Below, in pieces: positions 1 to 9,788 of a DNA stretch of 64,000 bases; the first letter of the stretch is position 1, and each line of letters opens with the position of its first letter. Where the stretch lies: contig NZ_JALKAA010000005.1 in assembly GCF_024171605.1 (NCBI RefSeq), positions 264,647 to 328,646 of the forward strand. The letters run 5' to 3'. Origin of the DNA: Pontibacter sp. HSC-36F09. GTDB lineage: Bacteria > Bacteroidota > Bacteroidia > Cytophagales > Hymenobacteraceae. The translations under genes and the position numbers were made by a program. The notes beneath the pieces were generated by a model. That model was not told where the DNA came from. It searched no databases and saw only the letters and a program-made list of their open reading frames with translations.

Positions 1-665
1 ATAGAGTTTGGTGGACTCCACTGGTTGTCGCGGTACTGGCTGACAAATATGTTTTCGTCCTGATCAGGGCGGTGGCCGGCCCTTGCGGTAAAGATCAGGT
101 GGCGCTGATCGGCAGTAGTGGATGGAAAGTACTGCAGTTCGAACCGGTTGACGTTGCCTGGTAGTCTGACCGGGTTGAAGCTCACCGGTTTCTTCATGGC
201 CTCGGCAGCAAACTCAGCGGACTGGATCTGCTGACGGGCAAAGTCTGTCATGCGGCCGTTGCGGGGCTTACCGCGCAGGAAAAGCTCAAAGTTCTTGCGG
301 GCATTCTCATAATCACCCCGTTCAAAATACAGGTCTGCCAGATCAAAATAGCTGTTCATCAGTCCGGCGTTAAAAGGCTTGAGGGTCAAGCCTTTCTGCA
401 GGTTTTCAAACACCTCGGGCTTGTTGCCCATGGCCCGGTGCAGACTCGCAATTTTCAGGTAAGCGTCAGCATATTTTGGGTCACGTTCAATAGCCTCATC
501 AAGGTAAGTGAGTGCCTTGTTAAAATCACGTGCCTGAGCTGCTTCTTCGGCTTTGTAGTAAAGTGTTACTGCTTTTCTGGAATTGGAGGCTGGTCTGTCC
601 TGTGCCAGGCAAGTGGTTGCTATACTAAGGGTAATCAGAGTCAGAAGAAGCAGCGGCTTAAGCAT
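1..665 (-). CDS. TPR-repeat envelope protein, N-terminal part (PorE/OmpA-family-like), runs off the left edge
   Basis: Only the first ~221 residues are present; the frame is open to base 1. The ATG is at 665 and the product opens with a lipid-rich signal peptide ending near ATTCLAQ. TPR-like helices follow (residues ~30-130: KALTYLDEAIERDPKYADAY, then YFERGDYENARKNFELFL). Next comes a segment resembling the start of a PD40/WD40-like propeller (RFELQYFPSTTADQRHLIFTAR and DENIFVSQYRDNQW). TPR followed by PD40 at the N-terminus is typical of the large Bacteroidota proteins that end in an OmpA peptidoglycan-binding domain, including PorE of type IX secretion. That C-terminal part lies outside the window, so the specific role is inference. 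It starts 4 nt after the queE stop, so the two probably share a transcript. Confidence 0.75.
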   Translation of the reverse strand, partial: MLKPLLLLTLITLSIATTCLAQDRPASNSRKAVTLYYKAEEAAQARDFNKALTYLDEAIERDPKYADAYLKIASLHRAMGNKPEVFENLQKGLTLKPFNAGLMNSYFDLADLYFERGDYENARKNFELFLRGKPRNGRMTDFARQQIQSAEFAAEAMKKPVSFNPVRLPGNVNRFELQYFPSTTADQRHLIFTARAGHRPDQDENIFVSQYRDNQWSPPNS

Positions 666-669
666 AGCT

Positions 670-1323
670 TTACGGAATATCCATGTACTTGTGCGTCTGT
701 AAGGACACACGCCATTGGGGGTTGTTTTTAACGTATTCGACAATAAGCGGCATTAACTGCCCGGCTTTGCTCCACTCTGGTTGCAGGTATAGCTTACAAC
801 TGGTCCCTACCCTTTCCGCATGCTCTTCTGCCCACGCAAAATCCGATTTGTTAAATATAATGACTTTTAGCTCATCTGCAAAAGGATATACAGAAGCATC
901 TGGTGCCTTGAATTTTTTAGGAGACAAACACACCCAATCCCAGTAACCGCTCAGCGGGTAAGCCCCGGAAGTTTCGATCATGGTGCGTATACCTGCCTCC
1001 TGCAATCCGGCTGTTAACGGGTGGAGATTGTACAGCAAAGGTTCGCCTCCTGTTACTACGACGGTTTTGCCCGGAAAGGTTTTGGCAGTATCCACGATCT
1101 CAGGTACAGGCGTGAGCGGATGCTGTTCAGCGTCCCAGCTCTCCTTCACATCGCACCAATGGCAGCCCACATCGCAGCCTCCCAACCTGATAAAGTAAGC
1201 GGCCGTGCCGGTGTTGCCACCCTCCCCCTGTATGGTATAAAAAGCTTCCATCAACGGAAGTTCACTGCCATCTTTAGGCACTGTATGAATCGAGGCAGTC
1301 TTGTATGCTTTTGTCGTTTCCAA
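670..1323 (-). CDS. queE: 7-carboxy-7-deazaguanine synthase (radical SAM)
   Basis: QueE converts 6-carboxy-tetrahydropterin to 7-carboxy-7-deazaguanine in the pathway to preQ0 and queuosine. The sequence shows the family hallmark EAFYTIQGEGGNTGTAAYFIRLGGCDVGCHWCD: a substrate-loop start followed by the CX3CX2C radical-SAM cluster motif. VVVTGGEPLLY (the GGEP SAM-binding motif) and a C-terminal KLYLQPEWSKAGQ segment follow. The length of 217 aa fits the short QueE class. The longest frame begins with TTG at 1323; the next methionine is residue 25 (MEAFYTIQGEG), so the true start may be downstream. The next gene, the TPR envelope protein, begins 4 nt after this stop, which suggests co-transcription. 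The functional call is firm; the start is not. Confidence 0.93.
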   Translation of the reverse strand: METTKAYKTASIHTVPKDGSELPLMEAFYTIQGEGGNTGTAAYFIRLGGCDVGCHWCDVKESWDAEQHPLTPVPEIVDTAKTFPGKTVVVTGGEPLLYNLHPLTAGLQEAGIRTMIETSGAYPLSGYWDWVCLSPKKFKAPDASVYPFADELKVIIFNKSDFAWAEEHAERVGTSCKLYLQPEWSKAGQLMPLIVEYVKNNPQWRVSLQTHKYMDIP

Positions 1324-1514
1324 TTCTGTATTCCATCGGCTTTACCTGATCACTCAGGTATAGACCTTCATTAAATTAAAGCCCGGCTATACCTACACAA
1401 AGTGTAAGCGTTACCGAACTTGCAAAGTTAGTTAAAAAAGCAACAAGGTAGAGATCAACTTATGTTCCGCTATACCTTAGAGGAACATAAACTTCTGTAG
1501 TCAGGCAGTTGTAG

Positions 1515-1534
1515 GGACAGGTCGCGACCTGTCC
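1515..1534. repeat. Perfect 20-bp palindrome, REP-like
   Basis: GGACAGGTCGCGACCTGTCC equals its own reverse complement. It sits in an intergenic interval that contains two further hairpins within 130 bp, so it may be part of a larger dispersed repeat rather than a protein-binding site. Confidence 0.7.
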
Positions 1535-1822
1535 GAAACGTGCGAAAGAACTTGCAGATTGGAGATTGAAGAAGTGCCGGCTATTTCAGGTAAAGTTAAG
1601 TAAACGCTCTTTCGGACATCCGTGTCCGAAAGCCATCTATTGGGGATGTCCACATCCCCGTGTGTGGATTTCGTTTGTATGCAGACTTATCACAGCTGAG
1701 AACAGGCACCCTCTGTTGTGATTCAGAGAAAGGTATAACCGAACCTGCTATATGATCAATTGAAAGCCTCCATAGAGTAGGTCGCAATATGCTTATAAGC
1801 AAGAAACAGCTGATCTAATTCT

Positions 1823-1861
1823 AAAAAAGCCCCCTGCCCGTTTTGGAGGGGCAAGGGGCCT
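1823..1861 (-). terminator. Rho-independent terminator of folD
   Basis: GCCCC...GGGGC arms enclose a second pairing (GCCC/GGGC). On the minus strand the hairpin is followed by six T (the A6 run at 1823-1828), starting about 28 nt past the folD stop. Confidence 0.8.
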
Positions 1862-1888
1862 TCATTAAGGTAGAGGGCAAACGATAGT

Positions 1889-2770
1889 TTACGCGTATAC
1901 TTCTTTTCTTGCCGCTCTCAGCGTGTTTTTCAGTAGCATGGCAATCGTCAATGGACCAACACCACCTGGAACCGGCGTAATGTAGCTGCATTTTGGTGCC
2001 ACATTGTCAAAATCTACGTCGCCGCGCAGTCTGTAGCCAGACTTGCGGGTAGGGTCCGGTACACGGGTTGTGCCCACATCGATCACCACAGCCCCTTCTT
2101 TTACCATGTCGGCTGTTATAAGACCAGGTATACCTACAGCGGCGATGATGATATCCGCCTGCCGGGTATGGTAAGCCAGATCGTAGGTGTTGCGGTGGCA
2201 GAGGGTCACTGTGGCATTGCCCGGGTAAGCGGCTTTGGCCATCAGGATACTCATGGGGGAGCCCACAATGTTGCTGCGGCCGATCACCACACAGTGTCTG
2301 CCGCTTGTTTCGATGCCGTAGCGTTCAATCAGTTGCAGGATGCCATATGGGGTGGCAGGCAGGAAAGAAGTCAGGCCGGCCACCATGCGGCCCACGTTCG
2401 CCGGGTGAAAGCCATCCACGTCCTTCTTCGGGTCTACCGCTTCCAGTACTTTCTGGGTATTAATGTGTTTTGGCAGCGGCAGTTGCACAATAAAGCCATC
2501 CACTTCTTCGCTCTCGTTCAGCTCCTGTATCTTGTTAAGCAGTTCTTCCTCGGTTACATCGTCCTCGTAGCGCACCAGGGTAGAGCCGAAACCAACACGG
2601 TCGCAGGCCAGCACCTTGTTGTTCACGTACGTAACAGAACCACCGTCATTGCCTACCAATATGGCCGCCAGGTGCGGCACCTTGCCACCATGGGCTTTAA
2701 TTTCGGCAACTTCAGCAGCAATTTCTTGCTGAATGGCTTCGGATGTTTTTTTACCGTCGAGCAGAATCAT
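1889..2770 (-). CDS. folD: Bifunctional methylenetetrahydrofolate dehydrogenase / methenyltetrahydrofolate cyclohydrolase
   Basis: FolD interconverts 5,10-methylene-, 5,10-methenyl- and 10-formyl-tetrahydrofolate in cytoplasmic one-carbon metabolism. The 293-aa length is normal. Visible signatures are [13 protein letters not shown] (the Tyr-x3-Lys catalytic pair), [26 protein letters not shown], the nucleotide-binding stretch [14 protein letters not shown], and [18 protein letters not shown] near the C-terminus. The start ATG is at 2770. The gene is monocistronic as far as can be seen: it has its own terminator downstream, and about 190 bp separate it from lepA, which lies upstream on the same strand. 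Nothing unusual was noted in the coding sequence. Confidence 0.97.
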   Translation of the reverse strand: MILLDGKKTSEAIQQEIAAEVAEIKAHGGKVPHLAAILVGNDGGSVTYVNNKVLACDRVGFGSTLVRYEDDVTEEELLNKIQELNESEEVDGFIVQLPLPKHINTQKVLEAVDPKKDVDGFHPANVGRMVAGLTSFLPATPYGILQLIERYGIETSGRHCVVIGRSNIVGSPMSILMAKAAYPGNATVTLCHRNTYDLAYHTRQADIIIAAVGIPGLITADMVKEGAVVIDVGTTRVPDPTRKSGYRLRGDVDFDNVAPKCSYITPVPGGVGPLTIAMLLKNTLRAARKEVYA

Positions 2771-2923
2771 GGTTATAGTTAAAAGTTATGAGTTAAGCGT
2801 TCTGAGTTTTTTTGACAAAGGCAATTTGGACTAAATACAAAATCGATTCATCATCATGAAGTCATTTGTCTTTTGTCAATATGTCTTTTGTCAATATGTC
2901 TTTGGTCTATGCATTTTAAGCGA

Positions 2924-2957
2924 CAAGCCCCGGCGCGCGGAGGCACGTCGGGGCTTG
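2924..2957 (-). terminator. Probable terminator hairpin after lepA
   Basis: CAAGCCCCG pairs with CGGGGCTTG around a loop of ~16 nt, just past the lepA stop. The T-run on the minus strand is poor, so efficiency is uncertain. Confidence 0.55.
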
Positions 2958-2963
2958 CTAATG

Positions 2964-4748
2964 TTAGTCGAGTTTGAGCACGGCTAAGAAGGCTTCTTGT
3001 GGAATTTCCACGTTGCCTACCTGGCGCATGCGTTTCTTACCTTTCTTCTGTTTCTCGAGGAGCTTGCGTTTACGGGAAATATCACCGCCGTAGCACTTAG
3101 CCAATACGTTCTTGCGCAAAGCCTTTACTGTCTCACGGGCAATGATTTTCTGCCCAATAGCCGCCTGTATAGCGATCTCGAACATCTGACGCGGTAGCAG
3201 CTCCCGTAGCTTTTCGCAGAGGCGTTTGCCCCAGTCGTAAGCCTTGTCACGGTGCACAATGGCACTCAAGGCATCCACCTTCTCGCCGTTCAGCATTACG
3301 TCAAGCTTCACCATGTTCGACTGACGGAAACCGATCAGCTCGTAGTCAAGCGAGGCGTAGCCTCTGGAAATAGTCTTCAGTTTATCAAAAAAGTCGAACA
3401 CGATCTCAGCAAGCGGCATTTCAAACGAAAGCTCTACGCGGTCGCTGGTCAGGTAGGTCTGGTTCTTCAGAATACCGCGTTTGTCCATGCAGAGCGAGAT
3501 AATCGGACCCACATACTCGGCCTTCGAAATGATCTGTGCCTTGATGAATGGTTCCTCGATGCGGTCGATGTAGTTCGGCTCCGGCATTTCGGAAGGGGCA
3601 TTCACCTTCAGCAACTCGCCCTTGGTAGAATAGGCGTGGAACTGCACCGACGGCACCGTGGTGATCACCGTCATGTCGAACTCACGCTCCAGACGCTCCT
3701 GCACGATTTCCATGTGCAGCATTCCCAGGAAGCCGCAACGGAAACCAAAGCCGAGGGCGGCGGATGTTTCCGGCTCCCATACCAATGAAGCGTCGTTCAG
3801 CTGTAGCTTCTCCATAGAGGCTCGCAGTTCTTCGTACTCGCTAGTCTCTACTGGGTATATACCGGCAAATACCATCGGTTTCACGTCTTCGAAGCCCTGT
3901 ATACCTACTGCGGGACGGTCGACGTGCGTAATCGTATCGCCAACTTTTACCTCTTTTGCATTCTTGATGCCTGAGATCAGGTAGCCCACGTTGCCGGCAG
4001 CCATCTCCTGGCGCGGTTCCTGGTTAAGTTTCAGCACCCCGATTTCGTCTGCTTCGTAGGTCTTGCCGGTGTTGATGAACTTTACCTTCTCCCCCTTCTT
4101 GAGTGTTCCATTATAAATTCGGAAATATACCTCAATACCTCTATAGGAGTTGAAAACCGAGTCGAAGATGAGGGCCTGCAGTGGAGCGGCAGGGTCTCCT
4201 TTCGGAGCCGGCACGCGATCGCAAATGGCGCTCAGTATATCCTCTATACCGATGCCTGCCTTACCTGAGGCATGAATTATGTCCTCTCTGTCGCAGCCGA
4301 TCAGGTCGATGATCTGGTCACTTACCTCCTCTGGCATGGCGTGCGGCAGGTCGATCTTGTTCAGCACAGGTATAATCTCCAGGTCAGAGCCGATGGCCAG
4401 GTATAGGTTCGAAATCGTCTGCGCCTCTATACCTTGCGAAGAGTCCACGATCAGCAGCGCACCCTCGCAAGCGGCAATAGAACGGGACACTTCATAGGAA
4501 AAGTCGACGTGGCCAGGAGTGTCGATCAAGTTCAGCACATAGTCTTCTCCCTTGTAACGGTAGTTCATCTGGATGGCGTGGCTCTTGATGGTGATGCCGC
4601 GCTCCCGCTCCAGGTCCATGTTGTCGAGCAGCTGGTTTTGCATTTCACGCTCTGCCACCGTCGAGGTAAACTCTAACAGGCGGTCAGCCAGGGTACTTTT
4701 ACCATGGTCGATGTGGGCGATGATGCAGAAATTGCGAATGTTCTTCAT
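2964..4748 (-). CDS. lepA: Elongation factor 4 (LepA), ribosome-associated GTPase
   Basis: LepA/EF4 is a translational GTPase acting on the ribosome, implicated in initiation and back-translocation. The 594-aa length is standard. The G domain is complete: [14 protein letters not shown] (P-loop), RERGITIKS (switch I), [15 protein letters not shown] (G3), NKIDLPHA (G4). The LepA-specific C-terminal domain is present, with [42 protein letters not shown] at its end. The start ATG at 4748 gives the expected [18 protein letters not shown]-terminus. A hairpin follows the stop; the divergent neighbour is the LuxR-type gene at 5057. The call is firm. Confidence 0.98.
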   Translation of the reverse strand: MKNIRNFCIIAHIDHGKSTLADRLLEFTSTVAEREMQNQLLDNMDLERERGITIKSHAIQMNYRYKGEDYVLNLIDTPGHVDFSYEVSRSIAACEGALLIVDSSQGIEAQTISNLYLAIGSDLEIIPVLNKIDLPHAMPEEVSDQIIDLIGCDREDIIHASGKAGIGIEDILSAICDRVPAPKGDPAAPLQALIFDSVFNSYRGIEVYFRIYNGTLKKGEKVKFINTGKTYEADEIGVLKLNQEPRQEMAAGNVGYLISGIKNAKEVKVGDTITHVDRPAVGIQGFEDVKPMVFAGIYPVETSEYEELRASMEKLQLNDASLVWEPETSAALGFGFRCGFLGMLHMEIVQERLEREFDMTVITTVPSVQFHAYSTKGELLKVNAPSEMPEPNYIDRIEEPFIKAQIISKAEYVGPIISLCMDKRGILKNQTYLTSDRVELSFEMPLAEIVFDFFDKLKTISRGYASLDYELIGFRQSNMVKLDVMLNGEKVDALSAIVHRDKAYDWGKRLCEKLRELLPRQMFEIAIQAAIGQKIIARETVKALRKNVLAKCYGGDISRKRKLLEKQKKGKKRMRQVGNVEIPQEAFLAVLKLD

Positions 4749-5056
4749 ATAAGTTTAATACGAGAACAAAGTTAATAATATTCCTGTCAATTTAATTCAA
4801 CTAAGTGCTGACAGCACGAACTAAATCTGTTATACACGTCAGCAAACTCGTCTTGAAACCCTCCAGCTCCGTTTCCACAGTTCTCATCCCGACATTGGTT
4901 CTCAGCGTTTAATTGCAAGCCCAAGCATACTTCCCACAGCTATATGCCTGAACTACAGTACAATTTTTTTCTCTTTAGTGTGAGTCCCGGAGTTGCTTTC
5001 ATCTTCAGAACATACTATATTGTAAAAGTCTATATATGTCTATATAAAACAACACA
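4749..5056. other. Divergent promoter region between lepA and the LuxR-type gene
   Basis: This is a 308-base AT-rich gap. A short direct repeat (TCTATATA, spaced by one base, near 5030-5046) lies just before the downstream start. I see no gene or structured RNA in it. Confidence 0.5.
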
Positions 5057-5737
5057 ATGACCGGCAACAACAGCATCCACGAGAAAGTAAGAGAGAAAAT
5101 TAAGGAAGTAGAGGCGCTGAACGAAGAAATACCGGGGGTGGTCATTATTCACTGGCTCGACAGCGGACTGGTGGAATATTTATCTGAACGAGGAGCAAAA
5201 GCATTAGGCACTACCCAGGAAGAAATAAAGGCGATGGGCCTGGATTACTACAAAAGATACTTCAACCCCGAAGATGCTGAATACTATGTACCCAAGCTAC
5301 TCGGATTGATAAAGCGCAATGATATAAATGAGTTTGTCACTTACTTCCAGCAGGTGCGGCTGTTGCAGCAGCAGGATTATGTGTGGCATTTGAGCAGTTC
5401 CAAAATTTTTATGCGGGACGAGGAAGGCATGCCCCTGTTGTCTATCACGGTGTCTATACCTGTGGATCCGGATCACCATGTAACGCCGAAGGTGGGCAAA
5501 CTACTGGAAGAAAATATGTTCCTTCGAAAAAACATGTCTACCTTCTCCCAACTGTCCGGGCGCGAACGGGATATCCTAAAGCTGACTGCGCTGGGCAAAA
5601 GCTCCTCCGAGATTGCCGATGAGTTATTCATTGCCACATCCACCGTCGAAACCCACCGGCGCAACATCAAAGCCAAGTTAAATGCCACAACATCTTACGA
5701 ACTGGCCCAATACGCACGTGCTTTCGATCTGATATAG
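5057..5737 (+). CDS. PAS-like sensor / LuxR-type HTH transcriptional regulator
   Basis: A one-component regulator of 226 aa. Residues ~25-140 form a PAS-like ligand or signal domain (IIHWLDSGLVEYLSERGAKALGTTQEEIKAMG, then FMRDEEGMPLLSITVSIPVD). Residues ~165-225 are a clear GerE/LuxR helix-turn-helix: LSGRERDILKLTALGKSSSEIADELFIATSTVETHRRNIKAKL. The LSxRE opening and the TVETHRRNIKAKL recognition helix are diagnostic. No receiver aspartate domain is visible, so it is probably not a classical response regulator. The signal is unknown. It lies 215 bp upstream of icmF on the same strand and might control it, but nothing in the sequence proves that. This architecture is common in Cytophagales. 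Confidence 0.85.
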   Translation: MTGNNSIHEKVREKIKEVEALNEEIPGVVIIHWLDSGLVEYLSERGAKALGTTQEEIKAMGLDYYKRYFNPEDAEYYVPKLLGLIKRNDINEFVTYFQQVRLLQQQDYVWHLSSSKIFMRDEEGMPLLSITVSIPVDPDHHVTPKVGKLLEENMFLRKNMSTFSQLSGRERDILKLTALGKSSSEIADELFIATSTVETHRRNIKAKLNATTSYELAQYARAFDLI

Positions 5738-5767
5738 CACTTACTAGCAGTCCCTTTTTTAAAAGCC

Positions 5768-5804
5768 GGCCAATACGCTTATTCAGGCCAGATCGCTATT
5801 GGCC
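5768..5804 (+). terminator. Possible terminator hairpin
   Basis: GGCCAATA pairs with TATTGGCC around a 21-nt loop, 30 nt past the LuxR-type gene. There is no T-run, so this may be a transcript-end structure or merely an inverted repeat. Confidence 0.35.
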
Positions 5805-5952
5805 ACAAGGCCCGTCAGAGTGGATAACAGAATCCATTTCCTTCCGTTGAAGCGAATACCGGTTTGGACTTCCAGTGTATGCTCAACCCTGTCAATCCTG
5901 CGCGAAAATGACTATATTCGCATCAAATTTGAAAAATCCTTGTTAGTAAATT

Positions 5953-8900
5953 ATGCAAGTTACTAAAATAGAGCCATATAAGCCCGTTAACCATATTCGT
6001 ATCGTGACGGCAGCCTCGCTGTTCGACGGGCATGACGCTTCGATTAACATCATGCGCCGCATCATACAGGCCTCCGGCGCCGAGGTTATTCACCTGGGCC
6101 ACAACCGCTCCGTGCAGGAAATCGTGGATTGCGCCGTGCAGGAAGATGCGCAGGCCATCGCCATTACCTCGTACCAGGGTGGACACCTGGAGTACTTCAA
6201 ATACATGTACGACCTGCTCAACGAGCGCGGCTGTGGCCATATCCGTATTTTCGGCGGCGGCGGCGGGGTAATTCTGCCTACTGAGATCGAGGAACTGCAC
6301 GAATACGGGGTTGCCCGCATCTACTCCCCGGACGATGGACGCGCCATGGGTCTGCAAGGTATGATCAACGACATGCTGGAGAAATGCGACTTCCCGACCG
6401 GCAAAGACCTGAACGGCGAGGCCAAACACCTGCGTGACAAGGATCCGAAAGCCATCGCCCGCCTGATCTCGGCGGCCGAGAACTTCCCGGAGGAAGCCCG
6501 CAGCATCCTGAACGAAGTGAGAGAGCACGCCAAAGAAGTAAAAACGCCGGTGCTGGGTATAACCGGTACAGGTGGAGCCGGTAAATCTTCCCTCGTGGAC
6601 GAACTGGTGCGTCGTTTCCTGATCGACTTCCCTCAAAAGAAGATTGCCATCATCTCCGTAGACCCGTCGAAGCGTAAGACAGGCGGCGCTCTGTTAGGTG
6701 ACCGCATTCGCATGAACTCGATCTCGAACGAGCGGGTATACATGCGCTCGCTGGCTACCCGCCAAAGCAACCTCGCCCTGAGCAAATACGTGCAGGACGC
6801 GGTGGACATCGTGAAGGCGGCTGATTTTGACATGATCATCCTGGAGACCTCAGGTATAGGCCAGTCCGACACCGAGATCATTGAGCACTCTGATATGAGT
6901 TTGTATGTGATGACGCCGGAGTATGGTGCCGCCACGCAGCTCGAGAAAATTGACATGCTCGACTTTGCCGACGTGATCGCCTTGAACAAATTTGACAAGC
7001 GCGGTGCCCTTGACGCGCTGCGTGACGTGAAAAAACAATACAAGCGCAACCACCAGCTCTGGGATGTGAGCGACGATGAGATTCCGGTGTTCGGCACTAT
7101 CGCTTCACAGTTCAACGACCCGGGCATGAACCAGCTATACCGTGCCGTGATGGCCAAGCTGTCGGAGAAAACAGGTATAGCATTCGACTCCAACCTGCAG
7201 ACTTCCAAAGAGATGTCTGAGAAGGTATACATCATCCCTCCTGCCCGCACCCGCTACCTGTCTGAGATCTCCGAGACCATCCGCATCTACGACAAGTGGA
7301 CGAAGGATCAGGGCGAGATTGCTCAAAAACTCTACGGCATAAAGAAGTCGATTGAGGCGGTGCGAGGTATAGAGGTTGAAGACAAAGATCGTTTGATCAA
7401 ACAGCTTGAGCAGGCTTATGCCGAGGTGGAGCTGAGTTTGGACGGGCAGAACAAGAAAATTCTTGAGAACTGGAAAGACAAAGTACAGGCCTACAAGAAT
7501 GAGTTCTACGTCTTCAAGGTGCGTGACAAAGAACTCAAAATAAAGACGCACACCGAGTCGCTGTCACACCTGCAGATACCGAAAGTATCGACGCCGCGCT
7601 ACGAAGCATGGGGTGATCTATTGAAGTGGAACCTGCAGGAGAACGTGCCGGGCGAGTTCCCTTACACCGCGGGTGTATTCCCGTTCAAGCGCGAAGGCGA
7701 AGATCCAACCCGTATGTTTGCCGGTGAAGGCGGACCGGAGCGTACGAACCGTCGCTTCCATTATGTAAGCCTAGGTATGCCAGCTAAGCGTCTGTCAACA
7801 GCCTTCGACTCGGTTACGCTCTACGGTGAAGACCCGGATTTCAGACCAGATATTTATGGTAAAATTGGTAACTCTGGCGTGAGTATCTGCTGCCTCGATG
7901 ATGCCAAGAAACTGTACTCCGGTTTCAACCTGGCCGACCCGATGACGTCAGTTTCCATGACCATCAACGGACCAGCTGCGATCCTGACCGGCTTCTTTAT
8001 GAATGCTGCGATTGATCAGCAGTGTGAGCTTTATATTAAAGAGCACGGACTGGAAGATGAGGTGAATCAGAAAATTGAAGCCATCTACCAAGAGAAAGGT
8101 ATAGAGCGTCCGCAGTACCAGGGCGAACTGCCACAGGGCAACGACGGCCTTGGCCTGATGCTACTTGGCGTGACCGGTGACCAGGTGTTGCCGGCTGAGG
8201 TGTACGAGCCAATCAAGACCCGCACGCTGGCAGCAGTGCGCGGTACGGTGCAGGCCGACATCCTGAAAGAAGACCAGGCGCAGAACACCTGCATCTTCTC
8301 CACAGAGTTTTCACTGCGTTTGATGGGTGACGTGCAGGCCTACTTCATCGATAAGAACGTGCGTAACTTCTATTCGGTGTCCATCTCCGGTTACCACATT
8401 GCAGAGGCAGGTGCCAATCCTATTTCGCAGCTGGCCTTCACGCTGGCCAACGGTTTTACGTTTGTGGAGTACTACGTGAGCCGCGGCATGGACATCAACA
8501 AGTTTGCCCCGAACCTGAGCTTCTTCTTCTCCAACGGCATCGATCCAGAGTACGCGGTGATTGGTCGTGTGGCCCGCAGAATCTGGGCGAAGGCGATGAA
8601 GCACAAGTACAATGCCGATGCCCGTTCACAGATGTTAAAGTACCACATCCAGACGTCCGGCCGTTCGCTGCACGCCCAAGAGATCGATTTCAACGACATC
8701 CGCACCACGTTGCAGGCACTATACGCGATCTACGACAACTGTAACTCGCTGCACACCAACGCTTACGACGAGGCGATCACAACCCCTACAGAGGCTTCAG
8801 TTCGTCGTGCCATGGCGATTCAGTTGATCATCAACCGTGAGCTGGGTCTGGCCAAAAACGAGAACCCGCTGCAGGGATCCTTCATCATCGAAGAGCTGAC

Positions 8901-9339
8901 GGATTTGGTGGAAGAAGCTGTATTGCTGGAGTTTGACCGCATTACGGAGCGTGGCGGCGTGTTGGGTGCCATGGAGACGATGTATCAGCGCGGCAAGATT
9001 CAGGAAGAAAGTCTGTACTACGAAACGCTGAAGCACACGGGCGAGTACCCGATCATCGGCGTGAATACCTTCCTGTCGTCTACCGGCTCTCCTACCGTGC
9101 TGCCTACCGAAGTGATCCGGGCGACAGAAGAAGAAAAGCAGTACCAGATCGCGATGCTGCAGACCTTACAGCAGCGCAATGCTGACAGAACGCCTGAGAT
9201 GTTGAAGCGCCTCCAGCAAGTGGCCATCGCCAACGGCAACATTTTCGAAGAGATGATGGAAGCCGTTAAATACTGCTCGCTAGGCCAGATCACCAATGCC
9301 CTGTTTGAGGTAGGCGGACAGTACCGCAGAAATATGTAA
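5953..9339 (+). CDS. icmF: Fused isobutyryl-CoA-type mutase with built-in G-protein chaperone
   Basis: IcmF is an adenosylcobalamin-dependent acyl-CoA mutase that rearranges isobutyryl-CoA and butyryl-CoA (sometimes other branched acyl-CoAs), with its GTPase chaperone fused in the chain. The 1128-aa length matches the family. Residues ~15-145 are the B12-binding domain with DGHDASIN (the DxHxx lower-ligand motif), SYQGGHLEY and a GGGGG turn. Residues ~195-420 are a MeaB/ArgK-like GTPase with the P-loop [17 protein letters not shown] at about residue 201, then [20 protein letters not shown] and NKFDKRG. Residues ~560-1128 are the mutase barrel ([29 protein letters not shown], and [38 protein letters not shown]). 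Substrate preference cannot be read with certainty. The gene is monocistronic with a strong terminator at 9379. Gly-Ile pairs are repeatedly written GGTATA, the iterated word of this genome. Confidence 0.95.
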   Translation: MQVTKIEPYKPVNHIRIVTAASLFDGHDASINIMRRIIQASGAEVIHLGHNRSVQEIVDCAVQEDAQAIAITSYQGGHLEYFKYMYDLLNERGCGHIRIFGGGGGVILPTEIEELHEYGVARIYSPDDGRAMGLQGMINDMLEKCDFPTGKDLNGEAKHLRDKDPKAIARLISAAENFPEEARSILNEVREHAKEVKTPVLGITGTGGAGKSSLVDELVRRFLIDFPQKKIAIISVDPSKRKTGGALLGDRIRMNSISNERVYMRSLATRQSNLALSKYVQDAVDIVKAADFDMIILETSGIGQSDTEIIEHSDMSLYVMTPEYGAATQLEKIDMLDFADVIALNKFDKRGALDALRDVKKQYKRNHQLWDVSDDEIPVFGTIASQFNDPGMNQLYRAVMAKLSEKTGIAFDSNLQTSKEMSEKVYIIPPARTRYLSEISETIRIYDKWTKDQGEIAQKLYGIKKSIEAVRGIEVEDKDRLIKQLEQAYAEVELSLDGQNKKILENWKDKVQAYKNEFYVFKVRDKELKIKTHTESLSHLQIPKVSTPRYEAWGDLLKWNLQENVPGEFPYTAGVFPFKREGEDPTRMFAGEGGPERTNRRFHYVSLGMPAKRLSTAFDSVTLYGEDPDFRPDIYGKIGNSGVSICCLDDAKKLYSGFNLADPMTSVSMTINGPAAILTGFFMNAAIDQQCELYIKEHGLEDEVNQKIEAIYQEKGIERPQYQGELPQGNDGLGLMLLGVTGDQVLPAEVYEPIKTRTLAAVRGTVQADILKEDQAQNTCIFSTEFSLRLMGDVQAYFIDKNVRNFYSVSISGYHIAEAGANPISQLAFTLANGFTFVEYYVSRGMDINKFAPNLSFFFSNGIDPEYAVIGRVARRIWAKAMKHKYNADARSQMLKYHIQTSGRSLHAQEIDFNDIRTTLQALYAIYDNCNSLHTNAYDEAITTPTEASVRRAMAIQLIINRELGLAKNENPLQGSFIIEELTDLVEEAVLLEFDRITERGGVLGAMETMYQRGKIQEESLYYETLKHTGEYPIIGVNTFLSSTGSPTVLPTEVIRATEEEKQYQIAMLQTLQQRNADRTPEMLKRLQQVAIANGNIFEEMMEAVKYCSLGQITNALFEVGGQYRRNM

Positions 9340-9378
9340 GCACTGAATTATAAGATGCCCGCTCCTGCTGGCGTTAAT

Positions 9379-9418
9379 AAAAAAGGAAGGCCCGACAATT
9401 GTCCGGCCTTCCTTTTTT
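9379..9418. terminator. Strong rho-independent terminator after icmF
   Basis: A near-perfect inverted repeat: an A6GGAAGGCC arm and a GGCCTTCCT6 arm flank a CGGACAATTGTCCG-like core. The A-run and T-run make it usable in both directions. Confidence 0.9.
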
Positions 9419-9498
9419 ATACCTGCTGACAGTAAGCAACTTGACAACTAATTGCTGCTTTGCAAGGTATTATAGGACAACAAACAAGCAACGCATTT

Positions 9499-9660
9499 AT
9501 GAAAACAAAAAACAAAGACTTAGAAGATTTCCCATTTATGCTGGTTGGCTCTGCTCTCCTATTTTTAGGCCTGGCCACTTATGTATACCTTAGCACACGG
9601 ATCGAAGAAGATGACATCAATTTTGATCTTTGGGACGAAGACGTCAGCAATTACGCCTGA
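9499..9660 (+). CDS. Small single-span membrane protein, 53 aa, unknown function
   Basis: I do not recognise a family. The frame is open further upstream, but the ATG at 9499 gives the natural product MKTKNKDLEDFPFMLVGSA...: a short charged N-terminus, one hydrophobic span (FMLVGSALLFLGLATYVYL, residues ~13-31) and a very acidic tail (EEDDINFDLWDEDVSNYA). The gene stands alone between the icmF terminator and a bidirectional terminator at 9724-9770, as expected of a short real transcript. Topology is probably a single helix with the acidic tail on one face of the inner membrane. A second tiny membrane-peptide gene with an acidic tail lies at 12230. Whether it is expressed is inference. Confidence 0.6.
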   Translation: MKTKNKDLEDFPFMLVGSALLFLGLATYVYLSTRIEEDDINFDLWDEDVSNYA

Positions 9661-9723
9661 TCAGGTACAGGTATAGGTATAGGTCGTCTATAATAGATTG
9701 AATTAGCTCTAAAGATAAATAAC

Positions 9724-9770
9724 AAAAAGCCAGTCCGCTATACCTTGTCAGGTTGCGAACTGGCTTTTTT
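9724..9770. terminator. Bidirectional terminator between convergent genes
   Basis: AAAAAGCCAGT pairs with ACTGGCTTTTTT. It serves the small ORF ending at 9660 (+) and the Rnk/GreA-like gene ending at 9789 (-). The loop carries a copy of the iterated word (CTATACCT). Confidence 0.85.
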
Positions 9771-9788
9771 TACAGGTATAGCTTATCC

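Larger units (their letters stand above)
1324..1888. other. Gene-free interval with several palindromes
   Basis: There is no convincing gene in this 565-base gap between folD and queE. It holds a perfect 20-bp palindrome at 1515-1534, a hairpin around 1614-1635 (TTTCGGAC/GTCCGAAA) and another around 1638-1655 (GGGGATGT/ACATCCCC). It also has several copies of the iterated GGTATA word and the folD terminator at its left end. The palindromes look like remnants of a REP-like intergenic repeat. Confidence 0.6.

Noticed and set aside
1596..1802. 68-codon minus-strand frame between folD and queE
   Set aside because: It spans two hairpins and lacks any protein-like pattern; more likely it is repeat sequence.
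3252..3788. Open frame on the plus strand inside lepA
   Set aside because: It is fully covered by the strongly conserved lepA gene and has no recognisable protein features.
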